The position numbers were made by a program, and so were the translations under genes. Under the pieces are notes generated by a model that made no database searches, was not told the origin of the DNA, and saw only the letters and a program-made list of their open reading frames with translations. DNA of 64,000 nucleotides from CAWGJC01 sp965276665 (lineage in GTDB: Bacteria; Pseudomonadota; Alphaproteobacteria; Acetobacterales; Acetobacteraceae), in the NCBI GenBank assembly GCA_965276665.1, contig OZ255620.1, positions 1,426,001 through 1,490,000 on the forward strand. Reading direction: 5' to 3'. Position 1 is the stretch's first letter, and each line of letters opens with the position of its first letter. Shown here in pieces: positions 16,642 to 25,158 of the stretch.

Positions 16642-18213
16642 ATGAACCGCAGGGATCTGCTTCTCGGTGCCGCCGCCGTCGGTGTCGCCGGCACCGCGCG
16701 CCCGTCCTTCGCCTTCGAGCGGCAGGGCGGCAAGAAGATACTGGTGTTCTCCGGCGGCCAGCCGGTGCCGCTGCTCGACCCGCATGTCCGCTACGACTGG
16801 TCCACCCGCATGATGCAGCAGGCGGTGTACGACGCGCTCGCCAAATACGAGGGCAATCCGCCGAAGATCGTGCCCTGGCTCGCCGAGCGCTGGGAGACCA
16901 GCGCCGACGGCCTGACCTGGACCTTCCACCTCGTCAGCAACGCCAAGTTCCACAACGGCGATCCGCTGGACGCCGAGGCGGTGCGGTTCTCCTATGCGCG
17001 CGGGCTTCGCCTCAACAAGGGCGTCGCCTGGATGCTGAAGGATCATCTCGATCCGGCAGCGATCCGGGTGATCGATCCGCGCACCATCAGCTTCACGCTC
17101 AAATCGCCCTATCCTGGCTTCATCACCTTCGTGCCCAACTGGTTCATCGTGAACCCGAAGCAGGTGACCGGCGGTGATGACGGGCAGAAATTCCTCACCG
17201 ACAACGAGGCGGGGTCCGGCCCGTTCAAGATCCGACGCTGGGACGGGCAATCCGCGATGGTGCTCGACGCGGTCGATGATTACTGGAAAGGCTGGCCGAT
17301 GGCGCAGGCCGACCGCCCGGCCGGCGTGATCTACCGCGTGATCCGCGAACCGGCGCCGCGCAAGGCGGCGCTGCAGCGCGGCGAGGTGGACATGGTCACC
17401 GAGATGACGCCGGATGATTACGACCAGATGGCGAAGCTGCCGGGCATCGCCGTCACCGACGATACCGGGATGACGCCGTTCACCATCCAGCTCAACACGG
17501 CGAAAGGCCCGACCGCGGACATCAATTTCCGCCGCGCTCTGGCCTACGCCTTCGACTACCAGGCGCTGCTCCAGATCGAGGACAATGCCGCCAAGCTGAT
17601 GGACAGCCCCTTCCCGAACGCGATGAGCGGGCACATCACCGTCGATGCCATGCCGCGGCAGAATCTTGATCTCGCCAGGCAGTATCTCGCGAAGACGCAG
17701 TGGAAGAATGGCGGCGTCGAGATCGAATACGCCTATGTCGCCGGGCTCGATGTCGAGCGCAGCATCGGCCTCGCCTTGCTCGAATCCGCCCAGAAACTCG
17801 GCATCAAGGTGAATGTCGTCGCGCAGCCCTGGCCGACGCTGGTGGCGCGCGGCGCCAAGCCCGAAACCTCGCCCGACGCCGCCGCGGTTTACGTAACCCC
17901 GGTCAGCATCGATCCCGACGTGATCGCGGCGCAATACGCCTCCAGCTCGGAGGGCAATTTCTGGGGCATGCACCATTTGAAGGATTCCGATCTCGACCAC
18001 GCGATCGCCGCCGCAAGGCTCGAGACCGACAATGCCAAGCGCATGGCGATGTACGCCGACATCCAGAAGACGATCGTCGGACTGCAACCGGCGATCTTCG
18101 GCATGCTGGAAGATCGCAAATGGGCCATGCGGACCTACGTGAAGGGCTTCGATTACTGCCCGGTCCGGTTGACCGGCGAGGCCGATCTCTACGCGGTCTA
18201 TGTCGGTACCTGA
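16642..18213 (+). CDS. ABC transporter substrate-binding protein, family 5
   Basis: This 523-residue periplasmic protein has a twin-arginine type signal (MNRRDLLLGAAAVGVAG, cleavage expected near ARPSFA). A DppA/OppA-type solute-binding fold follows: LAERWETSADGLTWTFHLVSNAKFHNGDPL, then SGPFKI-type and INFRRALAYAFDY motifs. ATG 16642 follows GCAGG and fits the signal peptide; upstream in-frame ATGs would bury it. It lies 13 bases after the hydantoinase/oxoprolinase fusion and overlaps the next permease by 14 bases. Family 5 proteins bind peptides, nickel, opines or other amides; the partner enzyme points to a cyclic amide or short peptide. Confidence 0.88.
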   Translation: MNRRDLLLGAAAVGVAGTARPSFAFERQGGKKILVFSGGQPVPLLDPHVRYDWSTRMMQQAVYDALAKYEGNPPKIVPWLAERWETSADGLTWTFHLVSNAKFHNGDPLDAEAVRFSYARGLRLNKGVAWMLKDHLDPAAIRVIDPRTISFTLKSPYPGFITFVPNWFIVNPKQVTGGDDGQKFLTDNEAGSGPFKIRRWDGQSAMVLDAVDDYWKGWPMAQADRPAGVIYRVIREPAPRKAALQRGEVDMVTEMTPDDYDQMAKLPGIAVTDDTGMTPFTIQLNTAKGPTADINFRRALAYAFDYQALLQIEDNAAKLMDSPFPNAMSGHITVDAMPRQNLDLARQYLAKTQWKNGGVEIEYAYVAGLDVERSIGLALLESAQKLGIKVNVVAQPWPTLVARGAKPETSPDAAAVYVTPVSIDPDVIAAQYASSSEGNFWGMHHLKDSDLDHAIAAARLETDNAKRMAMYADIQKTIVGLQPAIFGMLEDRKWAMRTYVKGFDYCPVRLTGEADLYAVYVGT

Positions 18214-19222
18214 CATCATCCGCATGGTGCTCCGCCGCGCGGCGCTGATCGCGCTGATGCTGGCGGGGCTCGTGCTGATCACCTTCACCATCTCGAACGT
18301 CGTGCCGTCCGATCCGGCGGCGCTCGCGGCCGGGCCGGATGCGACGCGGGACATGGTCGCGACGGTGCGCCACGAATACGGGCTCGACCGGCCGCTGCCC
18401 GAGCAATTGCTCCGCTACGTCACCGATCTCGCGCATCTCCGCCTCGGCCGCTCGATCCAGACCGGCGACGATGTCACCGACGATCTCGCGCGCTACTTTC
18501 CCGCCACCGTCGAGCTCGTGCTGCTCGCGATGGCGTTCGCGGTCGTGGTGGGCGTGCCGCTCGGCGTGTTCGCGGCGACCCGGCGCAATTCGCCGATCGA
18601 CCACGCGATCGGCATCGTCTCCGTCTCCGGCGTGGCGCTGCCGGCCTTCTGGGCGGCGCTACTGCTGCAATTGCTGTTCTCCGTGCGGCTCGGCTGGCTG
18701 CCGACCGGCGATCAGCTCTCCGTCGCGACCACCACGCCGCCGGCGATCACCGGCATGGTCATGTTCGATGCGCTTCTCACCGGACAATTCGCGACATTCG
18801 CCGAGGCGATGTCCCACGCGGTGCTGCCCGCCTTCGTGCTCTCCCTGCCCGCGCTCGCCTCCATCGTGCGGGTGAATCGCGCGGAGATGCTGGAAGTGCT
18901 GTCGGCGGACCACATCATGGCGTCGCGCGCGCATGGCGTCTCGCGCCGGCGCATCGTGTTCGTGCTTGCGCTCAAGAACGCCATGCTGCCGACGCTCGCG
19001 ATGATCGGGCTGCGGCTCGGCTGGATGCTCGGCAGCACCGTGCTCGTGGAAACCGTGTTCGACTGGCCGGGGATCGGGCTCTACGCGGTGAACGCCGCCC
19101 TCGCATCGGATTTCAAGCCGGTGATGGGGGTGACGCTGCTAATCGGCCTCACCTTCATGATCGCCAATCTGCTGATCGACCTCGCCTATGGCTGGCTCGA
19201 CCCCCGTACCCGCACGGCCTGA
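18200..19222 (+). CDS. ABC permease, DppB type
   Basis: This 340-residue inner-membrane subunit shows a long first helix (ALIALMLAGLVLITFTISNVVPSD), the periplasmic DRPLPEQLLRYVTDLAHLRLG segment typical of DppB/OppB proteins, and the binding-protein-dependent transport fold. The EAA loop is visible around EVLSADHIMASRAHGVSRRR, which would contact an ATPase. Its start overlaps the binding-protein gene by 14 bases. It pairs with the DppC-type subunit at 19188. No ATPase gene follows in this operon, so it must borrow one, perhaps the fused ATPase at 59676. Confidence 0.9.
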   Translation: MSVPDIIRMVLRRAALIALMLAGLVLITFTISNVVPSDPAALAAGPDATRDMVATVRHEYGLDRPLPEQLLRYVTDLAHLRLGRSIQTGDDVTDDLARYFPATVELVLLAMAFAVVVGVPLGVFAATRRNSPIDHAIGIVSVSGVALPAFWAALLLQLLFSVRLGWLPTGDQLSVATTTPPAITGMVMFDALLTGQFATFAEAMSHAVLPAFVLSLPALASIVRVNRAEMLEVLSADHIMASRAHGVSRRRIVFVLALKNAMLPTLAMIGLRLGWMLGSTVLVETVFDWPGIGLYAVNAALASDFKPVMGVTLLIGLTFMIANLLIDLAYGWLDPRTRTA

Positions 19223-20138
19223 CGCGCTGCACGGCGCGGCCGCGCCCGGCCTGCTCGCGCGGCTGCGGGAGGAGCATGCGGGCAGCATCCGCCAGGCGCG
19301 CTTCTTCGTCTGGACGCTGTCGGGCAACGCAGCCGCGCTGCTCGGGCTCGCGCTGGTCGCCGCCTTCCTGCTGCTCGCCGCGTTCGGGCCGCTGCTCGTC
19401 CCCTACCCGGCGGATGCGACCGGGGCCATGCATCTGGCGCAACGACTGAAACCGCCCTCCGCCGCGCACTGGTTCGGCACCGACGAGATGGGCGACGACA
19501 TCTGCACGCGCGTGATCGTCGGCACCCGCACGAGCCTCTGGGTCGGCCTCACGATCACCCTGGCGGCCGCCGCGATCGGCGTGCCGCTCGGCATCATCGC
19601 CGGCACGCTCGGCGGACGCTGGCGGAGCGCGATCATGCGGGTGACGGACGTGTTCCTCGCCGTTCCGGGCCTCGTGCTCGCGCTCGCCATTGTCGCGGCG
19701 CTCGGGCCCGGCACGATGCATGCGGTGTTCGCGCTCTCGCTCGTCTGGTGGCCCGGCTATGTCCGGCTGATCGAGGCCAAGGCGCTGACGCTGCGCCGGG
19801 AACCCTATGTCGAGGCCGCCCGCACCATGGGCGCCGGGCATCTTTGGGTGCTCGCCCGCCATATCCTGCCGAATTGCATCTCGCCGCTGGTGGTAAAGGC
19901 GAGCATGGATATGGGGCTCGCCATCCTCGCCGTCGCCTCGCTCGGCTTCATCGGCCTCGGCGCCAAGCCGCCGGCACCCGAATGGGGCGCGATGATCTCG
20001 ACCGCGCGCACCTACATGCCGGATTGGTGGTGGTACAGCTTCTTCCCCGGCCTGTTCATCTTCCTCACCGTGCTCGGCTTCAACCTGCTGGGCGACGGGC
20101 TGCGGGATACACTCGATCCTCGGAGTGCACGGGGATAG
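19188..20138 (+). CDS. ABC permease, DppC type
   Basis: This 316-residue partner of the DppB-type permease overlaps it by 35 bases. The N-terminal OppC-type region is followed by the conserved HWFGTDEMGDDICTRVIVGTR segment (given in parts), five to six helices and an EAA loop (KALTLRREPYVEAARTMGAG). The C-terminal LGFIGLGAKPPAPEWGAM and FNLLGDGLRDTLDPR are typical of family members. It is the last gene of the hydantoinase operon; the stop is followed within eight bases by a palindromic repeat, and beyond that the GntR gene comes in from the other direction. No ATP-binding subunit follows. Confidence 0.9.
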   Translation: MAGSTPVPARPDALHGAAAPGLLARLREEHAGSIRQARFFVWTLSGNAAALLGLALVAAFLLLAAFGPLLVPYPADATGAMHLAQRLKPPSAAHWFGTDEMGDDICTRVIVGTRTSLWVGLTITLAAAAIGVPLGIIAGTLGGRWRSAIMRVTDVFLAVPGLVLALAIVAALGPGTMHAVFALSLVWWPGYVRLIEAKALTLRREPYVEAARTMGAGHLWVLARHILPNCISPLVVKASMDMGLAILAVASLGFIGLGAKPPAPEWGAMISTARTYMPDWWWYSFFPGLFIFLTVLGFNLLGDGLRDTLDPRSARG

Positions 20139-20145
20139 GTGGGAA

Positions 20146-20348
20146 GGCCAAGGGCGCTGCCCCTGGACCCAGCTGGGGCCGACGGGCCCCAGACCCCGAT
20201 TCTGGCGTTCGCGCGCAGCGCAATTGAGAGCCGGATTACGTTTCGGACGCTAAGGTTGTCCCGCGTTGTCGATTGCGCTCCGCGGAGCGCCGAAATCGGG
20301 GTCTGGGGGCCGCCGGCCCAACGGGGTCCAGGGGTAGCGCCCCTGGCC
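20146..20348. repeat. Intergenic palindromic repeat, class B long copy
   Basis: This 203-bp element lies between convergent genes (permease stop 20138, GntR stop 20356). The ends GGCCAAGGGCGCTGCCCCTGG and CCAGGGGTAGCGCCCCTGGCC face each other. Inside are GGGGCCGACGGGCCCC and CCCCAGACCCCGATT against its partner AATCGGGGTCTGGGG. The central 90 bases contain the GCGCGCAGCGCAATT/ATTGCGCTCCGC pair. It shares blocks with copies at 10428, 28725, 37892, 49464 and 53271. Confidence 0.85.
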
Positions 20349-20355
20349 TTCCTCG

Positions 20356-21117
20356 TCACCGCCCCGACATCCGCAAGCCGATAACGTTGCGATAGGAAAT
20401 GAGCCGCGAGTTCACGTAACGAAAGCGGAACTCGATCGGCTTGTCCTCGAAGGAAAACGCGGTGCGCTCGACGAGCAGCACGGGCGCGGCGTCCGGTAGG
20501 CCGAGCCGGGCGGCGATGTCGGGCGGGCTTTGCACCGCGCCGAGGCTTTCCTCCACCCGCAGCACCGTCAGGCCGCCGCGCTCCTGGTAGAGACCATAGA
20601 TCGAGCCGCCGCGGGCGACGAACATCTCGCGCGTGAGCTTCGGCATCACCGTGCGCGGCAGATAGATCTGGTCGAGCATGCAGGGCTTGCCGCGCCACAG
20701 TCTGAGATTCCGGATTTGGATCACCGCCGCGCCTGGCGCGATGCCGAGGCGGGCAGCGACGAGCTGGCTTGCCTTGCGGTCGCTGAACGCAATCAGCTCG
20801 GCGCGGGGGATGACCCGCTCGCCATCGGTGGTGAAGAATTGCAGATAGCGGCCGAAATCGCTCTCTTCGGTGTGGCTCGAGACGTAGGTGCCGCGCCCGG
20901 CCTGGCGGAGCAGGATGCGTTCGGCGACCAGCGCATCGACCGCCTTGCGGATGGTGCCGACGCTGACGCCGTACCGCGCGGCGAGCTGCGGCTCGGTCGG
21001 CAGACGCGTGCCATGAACCCATTCGCCGGATTGCAGCGTGCCGAGGATGCGCTTCCTGACCTCCGCATAGAGCGGGGCCTCGACATAGACGCCGCGTGCC
21101 AGCCGTCGATCCATCAT
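20356..21117 (-). CDS. GntR/HutC-family transcription regulator
   Basis: This 253-residue regulator has an N-terminal GntR winged helix (PLYAEVRKRILGTLQSGEW, then LPTEPQLAARYGVSVGTIRKAVDAL, shown as parts) at residues 15-80. A UTRA effector domain follows at about 95-245 (LGIAPGAAVIQIRNLRLWRGKP, VESLGAV-like, PVLLVERTAFS). UTRA domains bind small acids or sugars. It is divergent from the hydrolase/PrpD/MFS cluster, with a 157-bp gap holding two palindromes at 21190-21218, so it most likely represses that cluster and itself until a substrate appears. Confidence 0.9.
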   Translation of the reverse strand: MMDRRLARGVYVEAPLYAEVRKRILGTLQSGEWVHGTRLPTEPQLAARYGVSVGTIRKAVDALVAERILLRQAGRGTYVSSHTEESDFGRYLQFFTTDGERVIPRAELIAFSDRKASQLVAARLGIAPGAAVIQIRNLRLWRGKPCMLDQIYLPRTVMPKLTREMFVARGGSIYGLYQERGGLTVLRVEESLGAVQSPPDIAARLGLPDAAPVLLVERTAFSFEDKPIEFRFRYVNSRLISYRNVIGLRMSGR

Positions 21118-21189
21118 GCGCTCCGAAGCCGGCGCTGCGCGGGGCAGCGCGACCGCACGATCGTAGTCGACATAGGGAAAGCAGCCAAC

Positions 21190-21218
21190 TTGACGTCAAA
21201 CATACATATGATGCATGT
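21190..21218. promoter_or_regulatory. Candidate GntR operator
   Basis: In the divergent gap lie a perfect 10-bp palindrome TTGACGTCAA (21190-21199) and, directly after it, an imperfect inverted repeat. The second site is ACATACAT-ATG-ATGCATGT (21200-21218), with seven of eight arm positions matching. The local AT-richness stands out from the surroundings. Its position between a GntR gene and the genes it would control makes it the best operator candidate in the window. Confidence 0.55.
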
Positions 21219-21274
21219 GATGCAGCATGACCACGCAGGCAGGACGCGTGGCGCGGATGAGGAAGAAGACGCAG

Positions 21275-22234
21275 ATGGCCAGCCAATCGGCAGTCGCCGG
21301 CAAATCCGCTGTCCCGGCTCTGCTGCCGCCCTCGAAGACCCTGATGGAAGGATTCCGCCGCGAGCGCATCAAGACGAAGGGCGCTGAGATCAATGTCGCG
21401 ATCGGCGGCAGCGGGCCGCCGCTTCTGCTGGTGCACGGCAATCCGCTCACGCTGGTGAGCTGGCACAAGATCGCCCCGTCCCTCGCACGCGACTACACGG
21501 TCGTCGCACCGGATCTCCGCGGCTACGGTGACAGCTCGAAGCCGGATGGCGGCGAGGATCATGCCGCCTACAGCTTCCGCGAGATGGGCAACGACAATGT
21601 CGAGGTGATGCGCGCGCTCGGCTTCGACAGCTTCGCGATGGCCGGCCATGATCGCGGTGCGCGCGTCGGTTTTCGCATGGCGCTCGACCATCCGGAGGCG
21701 GTGACCCGGCTGGTCGCGCTCGACATCGTGCCGACCTACCATCTGCTGAAGAACATCACCCTCGGCTGGGGGCTCGAATCCTATCACTGGTTCTTCATGG
21801 CGCAGAAAGCGCCGTTCCCGGAAAAGCTGATCTGCGCCGACCTGCCGTATTATATTCAGTACAAGCTGAATAAGCGCGGCGTCGGCCTCGAGATTTTCAC
21901 GCCGGAGGCGTTCGCGGAATATGCCCGCTGCACCACGCCCGAGCAGATCCATGCCGTGTGCGAGGATTACCGCGCGACGGTGACGCTCGACCTCGCGATG
22001 GACGAGGCGGATTTCGGCGAGAAGCAGATCACATGTCCGGTGCTCGTGCTCTGGGGCTCGAACAGCCATGTCGGGCGGCATCTCGACACGATGAACGCCT
22101 GGAAGCCCTGGGCGCCCGATCTGCGCGGCTTTGACCTGCCGACCGGGCATTATCCGGCGGAGCACCGGCCCGACCTCGTCTACGATGCGTTCTATAAATT
22201 CTTCGGCGGCGAAGAGCCGACACGCCTCGCCTGA
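21275..22234 (+). CDS. Alpha/beta hydrolase, haloacetate dehalogenase-like
   Basis: This cytosolic hydrolase of 319 residues carries nucleophile Asp126 in AGHDRGARVGFRMALDHPE, with Arg127 and Arg130 behind it. It also has acid Asp150 in VALDIVPTY, halide-pocket His171-Trp172 in SYHWFFMAQ, Tyr232 in CEDYRA and His292 in GHYPAEHRPD. The spacing from the nucleophile to Asp150 and to the His-Trp pair equals that recalled for fluoroacetate dehalogenase of Rhodopseudomonas palustris, so a haloacetate dehalogenase activity is plausible. An epoxide hydrolase is the main alternative. ATG 21275 has AGGAAG upstream; ATG 21227 and 21257 are also in frame. It heads the GntR-controlled cluster. Confidence 0.75.
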   Translation: MASQSAVAGKSAVPALLPPSKTLMEGFRRERIKTKGAEINVAIGGSGPPLLLVHGNPLTLVSWHKIAPSLARDYTVVAPDLRGYGDSSKPDGGEDHAAYSFREMGNDNVEVMRALGFDSFAMAGHDRGARVGFRMALDHPEAVTRLVALDIVPTYHLLKNITLGWGLESYHWFFMAQKAPFPEKLICADLPYYIQYKLNKRGVGLEIFTPEAFAEYARCTTPEQIHAVCEDYRATVTLDLAMDEADFGEKQITCPVLVLWGSNSHVGRHLDTMNAWKPWAPDLRGFDLPTGHYPAEHRPDLVYDAFYKFFGGEEPTRLA

Positions 22235-22268
22235 TCGGCGATCCGCGGGCTTCCAGGTCCAACTCGCA

Positions 22269-23711
22269 ATGCAGGTTCAGGGTGACACCTTGCAAGACGC
22301 GCATGCCGTAGCGGCCGAAGATACCCTGACGCGCCATGTTGCGCGGTTCGTCACCGTCACGCGGCTTGAGGATCTGCCGCAGGGCGCGATCGAGCTCGGC
22401 AGAAAGTCGATCCTCGACGGGATCGGCCTCGCCTTGGCGGGAAGCGTGTCGGAGAGCGGCGCGCTCGTGCGGCGCTATCTCGGCGAGCTCGGGCTGCAAC
22501 CGGGGCCGGCGACGGTGATCGGCAGCGACATGCGCGTGGCACCACGCTTCGCCGCCTTCGCCAACGGCGTCGGCATCCATGCCGATGATTTCGACGACAC
22601 GCAGCTCGCCGTCGCGTCGGACCGGGTCTATGGCCTGCTGACGCATCCGACCGCGCCGGCGCTGCCCGCCGCGCTCGCGGTGGGAGAGGCGCGCGGCAGG
22701 AGCGGCGCGGACACCATGCTCGCCTATCACATCGGGGTGGAGGTGGAGTGCAAGATCGCCGAGGCGATCGCGCCGCGGCATTACCAATCGGGCTTCCACA
22801 CGACCGCGACCTGCGGCGTGTTCGCGGCGGCCTCCACGGCCGCCAAATTGCTCGGCCTCGATGCCGAAGCGACCGTGCGGGCGCTCTCCGTCGCCGGCAG
22901 CCAGTCCGCCGGGCTGCGCGAGAATTTCGGCACGATGACCAAGCCGTTCCATGCCGGGCATGCCTCTGAGAGCGGCGTCGCCGCGGCGCATCTGGCGAGC
23001 ATCGGCTGGACCGCGACCCCCGTGCTGCTCGAGGCGCCGCGCGGCTTCTTCAATGCCGCCGCCGGCGGGTTCGACGAAACGGCGATCCGCGGCAAGCTCG
23101 GCAAGCCATGGACGTTCGAGAGGCCGGGCATCTCTATCAAGCCGCATCCCTCGGGTTCGCTGACCCATCCCGGCATGACCGAGATGCTGCGGCTGATCCG
23201 GGAGCACGACATCAGGGCGGAGAATGTGGCGCGGGTGCGCGTCGGCACCAATTCGCACATGCCGAACACGCTGATCCACAACAGCCCGCGCACCGAACTG
23301 CAGGCGAAATTCTCCATGCAGTACAGCATGGCCGCCTTGCTGATCTTCGGCCGCGCGGGGCTGAACGAATACACCGACGAGATCGTCCGCCGCGACGATG
23401 TGCGGGCGATGATGAAGCGGATCGATTTCGGCATGGACCCGGAGGCCGAGGCCGCCGGCTACCACAAGATGACGACGCTGCTCGAGATCACGCTCAAGGA
23501 TGGCCGCGTCCTGCGCGGGCGAGCGGATTTCGGCAAGGGCAGCCCGAGCGACCCGATGAGCTTCGACGAAGTCGCAGAAAAATTCATGCAATGTTGCGAA
23601 TACGCGCGCTTTCCGCGCGACAAGGCGCAAGACGTGGTCGGCTTGGTGCAACAGTTGGAATCACTCGGCGCGATCGCCGATCTCACCCGCCTGCTCGCGG
23701 TGCCGCGCTAA
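22269..23711 (+). CDS. MmgE/PrpD family protein
   Basis: This 480-residue protein covers the MmgE/PrpD fold: an all-helical N-terminal domain (ILDGIGLALAGS, ANGVGIHADDFDDTQ, HPTAPALPAALAVGEA) and a C-terminal lid (GSLTHPGMTEMLRLI, KFSMQYSMAALLIFGR). Known relatives are 2-methylcitrate dehydratase and cis-aconitate decarboxylase, and many others act on unidentified small acids. The active-site-region motif FGTMTKPFHAGHASESGVAAA is well conserved (given as 21 positions in the text: FGTMTKPFHAGH plus the following ASESGV). It lies 34 bases after the dehalogenase-like hydrolase and 88 before an MFS uptake gene, so it probably performs the next step on the same substrate. Confidence 0.85.
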   Translation: MQVQGDTLQDAHAVAAEDTLTRHVARFVTVTRLEDLPQGAIELGRKSILDGIGLALAGSVSESGALVRRYLGELGLQPGPATVIGSDMRVAPRFAAFANGVGIHADDFDDTQLAVASDRVYGLLTHPTAPALPAALAVGEARGRSGADTMLAYHIGVEVECKIAEAIAPRHYQSGFHTTATCGVFAAASTAAKLLGLDAEATVRALSVAGSQSAGLRENFGTMTKPFHAGHASESGVAAAHLASIGWTATPVLLEAPRGFFNAAAGGFDETAIRGKLGKPWTFERPGISIKPHPSGSLTHPGMTEMLRLIREHDIRAENVARVRVGTNSHMPNTLIHNSPRTELQAKFSMQYSMAALLIFGRAGLNEYTDEIVRRDDVRAMMKRIDFGMDPEAEAAGYHKMTTLLEITLKDGRVLRGRADFGKGSPSDPMSFDEVAEKFMQCCEYARFPRDKAQDVVGLVQQLESLGAIADLTRLLAVPR

Positions 23712-23799
23712 CCAGCAGCCCAAGCGTTGATCACGCACCGACAAGACGTGACGCGCTTCCGGCCAGCATAGTCAGAGACGATCTCGGGGGACATCCAGG

Positions 23800-25089
23800 A
23801 TGTCAGGCTTGAAGCGACCGGCGACCGCGACCGCGATCTTCGCCATGCTCTGCGGCAATGCCGCGATCATGTATGTCGATCGCACGAACATGTCGATCGC
23901 CGCCCCGGTGATGCAGCGCGAGCTCGGGCTCAACAACGTCTCGATCGGGGTGATCTTCGCCGCCTTCTCGATCGCCTACACGATCTTCATGGTGGTCGGC
24001 GGCCGGATCGGCGATCTGATCGGATCGCGGCGCGGCCTCACGCTCTGCGGCATTCTGTGGGCGATCGGGACGCTCGCGACCGGGCTGGTCGGCGGCTTCA
24101 TCTGGTTGATCGTCGCCCGCTTCATCGTCGGCATGGGCGAGGCCGCGGTGTACCCGATCTCGTCCTACGTCATCGCCCGCTGGATCAGCCGGGAGCGGCG
24201 TGGCGCGGCGCAGGGCATTCTGCATGGCTGCGGCCGGCTCGGCGCCGCGGCGACGCCCTTCGCCGTGACCGGGCTGATCGTGGCCTTCTCCTGGCGCTCG
24301 GCTTTCATCGTTCTCGGCGTGATCAGCGTGATCTTCACCGGCGTGATCTGGATTTTTCTCCGCGACGATCCGCGCCAGCATCCACGCGTGACGCCGGACG
24401 AGCTCGCCCGGCTCGGCTACGAGCCGGAGGCGCCCCCGGGGGCGCCCGCCGTGTCGAAGCTGGAATGGGGGGAATTCGTGCACCGGGTCTGGCCGGTGAC
24501 CACGGTCTCCTTCTCCTACGGGTTTCTGTCCTGGTTCCTGCTCAGCTGGGTGCCGCTCTATTTCGCGCATGTGCATGGGCTCAACCTGAAGCGGGTGGCG
24601 ATCTTCTCCACCCTGGTGCTGATCGGCGGCGTGCTCGGCATGGTGCTGGGCGGCGTCGCGACCGATTGGTGGCTGACCCGGACGGGCAGCGCCAGACGGG
24701 CGCGGCGCGACATCCTGGTGCTGTCCTTCGTCACCTCGATGCTCTGCATCGTGCCGCTGCTGCTCACGGCGAACCTGGCGATCGACACGGCCGCCCTGGC
24801 GCTCGCCTATTTCCTGATCGAGTTCGCGGACCCGTCGATCTGGATGCTGGGGATGGAAGTGCTGCCCTCGCACGCCGCCACCTCGACGGCGACGGTGAAT
24901 ACCGGCTTTGCGCTGGCGGGCTTCGTCTCGCCGCTGCTGGTGGGATGGATCCTGGACGCAACGGCGGGGAACTGGAACGACGTGTTCATCGCGTCGATCG
25001 CGCTGCTCGTGGTGGGGATCGCCGCGGCGTTCCGCGTCCGTCTCGCCGACGAGGCGCCGGCGGCGCAAGCGCCAATGGCCGCCAACTAA
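23800..25089 (+). CDS. MFS transporter, anion:cation symporter type
   Basis: This 429-residue permease has twelve predicted helices. The ACS-family start NAAIMYVDRTNMSIAAPVMQ and GGRIGDLIGSRRGLTLCGI are clear, as are the helix 4-5 loop GMGEAAVYPISSYVIARWIS and ERRGAAQGILHGCGRLG. Relatives take up hexuronates, tartrate, phthalate and other carboxylates with protons. A good GGGG site sits upstream of the start. It is the last gene of the GntR cluster and most likely imports the acid processed by the hydrolase and the PrpD-like protein. A GC-rich hairpin (25110-25134) follows and separates it from the opposing grxD. Confidence 0.88.
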   Translation: MSGLKRPATATAIFAMLCGNAAIMYVDRTNMSIAAPVMQRELGLNNVSIGVIFAAFSIAYTIFMVVGGRIGDLIGSRRGLTLCGILWAIGTLATGLVGGFIWLIVARFIVGMGEAAVYPISSYVIARWISRERRGAAQGILHGCGRLGAAATPFAVTGLIVAFSWRSAFIVLGVISVIFTGVIWIFLRDDPRQHPRVTPDELARLGYEPEAPPGAPAVSKLEWGEFVHRVWPVTTVSFSYGFLSWFLLSWVPLYFAHVHGLNLKRVAIFSTLVLIGGVLGMVLGGVATDWWLTRTGSARRARRDILVLSFVTSMLCIVPLLLTANLAIDTAALALAYFLIEFADPSIWMLGMEVLPSHAATSTATVNTGFALAGFVSPLLVGWILDATAGNWNDVFIASIALLVVGIAAAFRVRLADEAPAAQAPMAAN

Positions 25090-25134
25090 AGCATTTTCAG
25101 TTAAGTCGTCGCCGGCCGGATGTCCCGGCCGGCG
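25088..25134. repeat. AGCATTTTCAG repeat end plus terminator-like hairpin
   Basis: AAAGCATTTTCAGTTAAGTC (25088-25107) matches the left arm of the larger palindrome at 45748-45872. It runs into a perfect hairpin CGCCGGCCGG (25110-25119), loop ATGTC, CCGGCCGGCG (25125-25134). The site lies between the convergent MFS and grxD genes and could end both transcripts, although no T-run follows on either side. Confidence 0.7.
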
Positions 25135-25158
25135 CTGCCAATCAGGCGATGGAGAGGA

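Noticed and set aside
13557..16733. Open frame of 1058 codons antisense to the hydantoinase/oxoprolinase fusion
   Set aside because: It is a high-GC shadow: Arg/His/Asp/Gly-rich, lacks any recognisable domain, and mirrors the codon positions of the clearly conserved gene on the other strand.
16537..18354. Open frame of 605 codons antisense to the substrate-binding protein
   Set aside because: It has shadow composition and no domains, and the sense gene has a clear signal peptide and family motifs.
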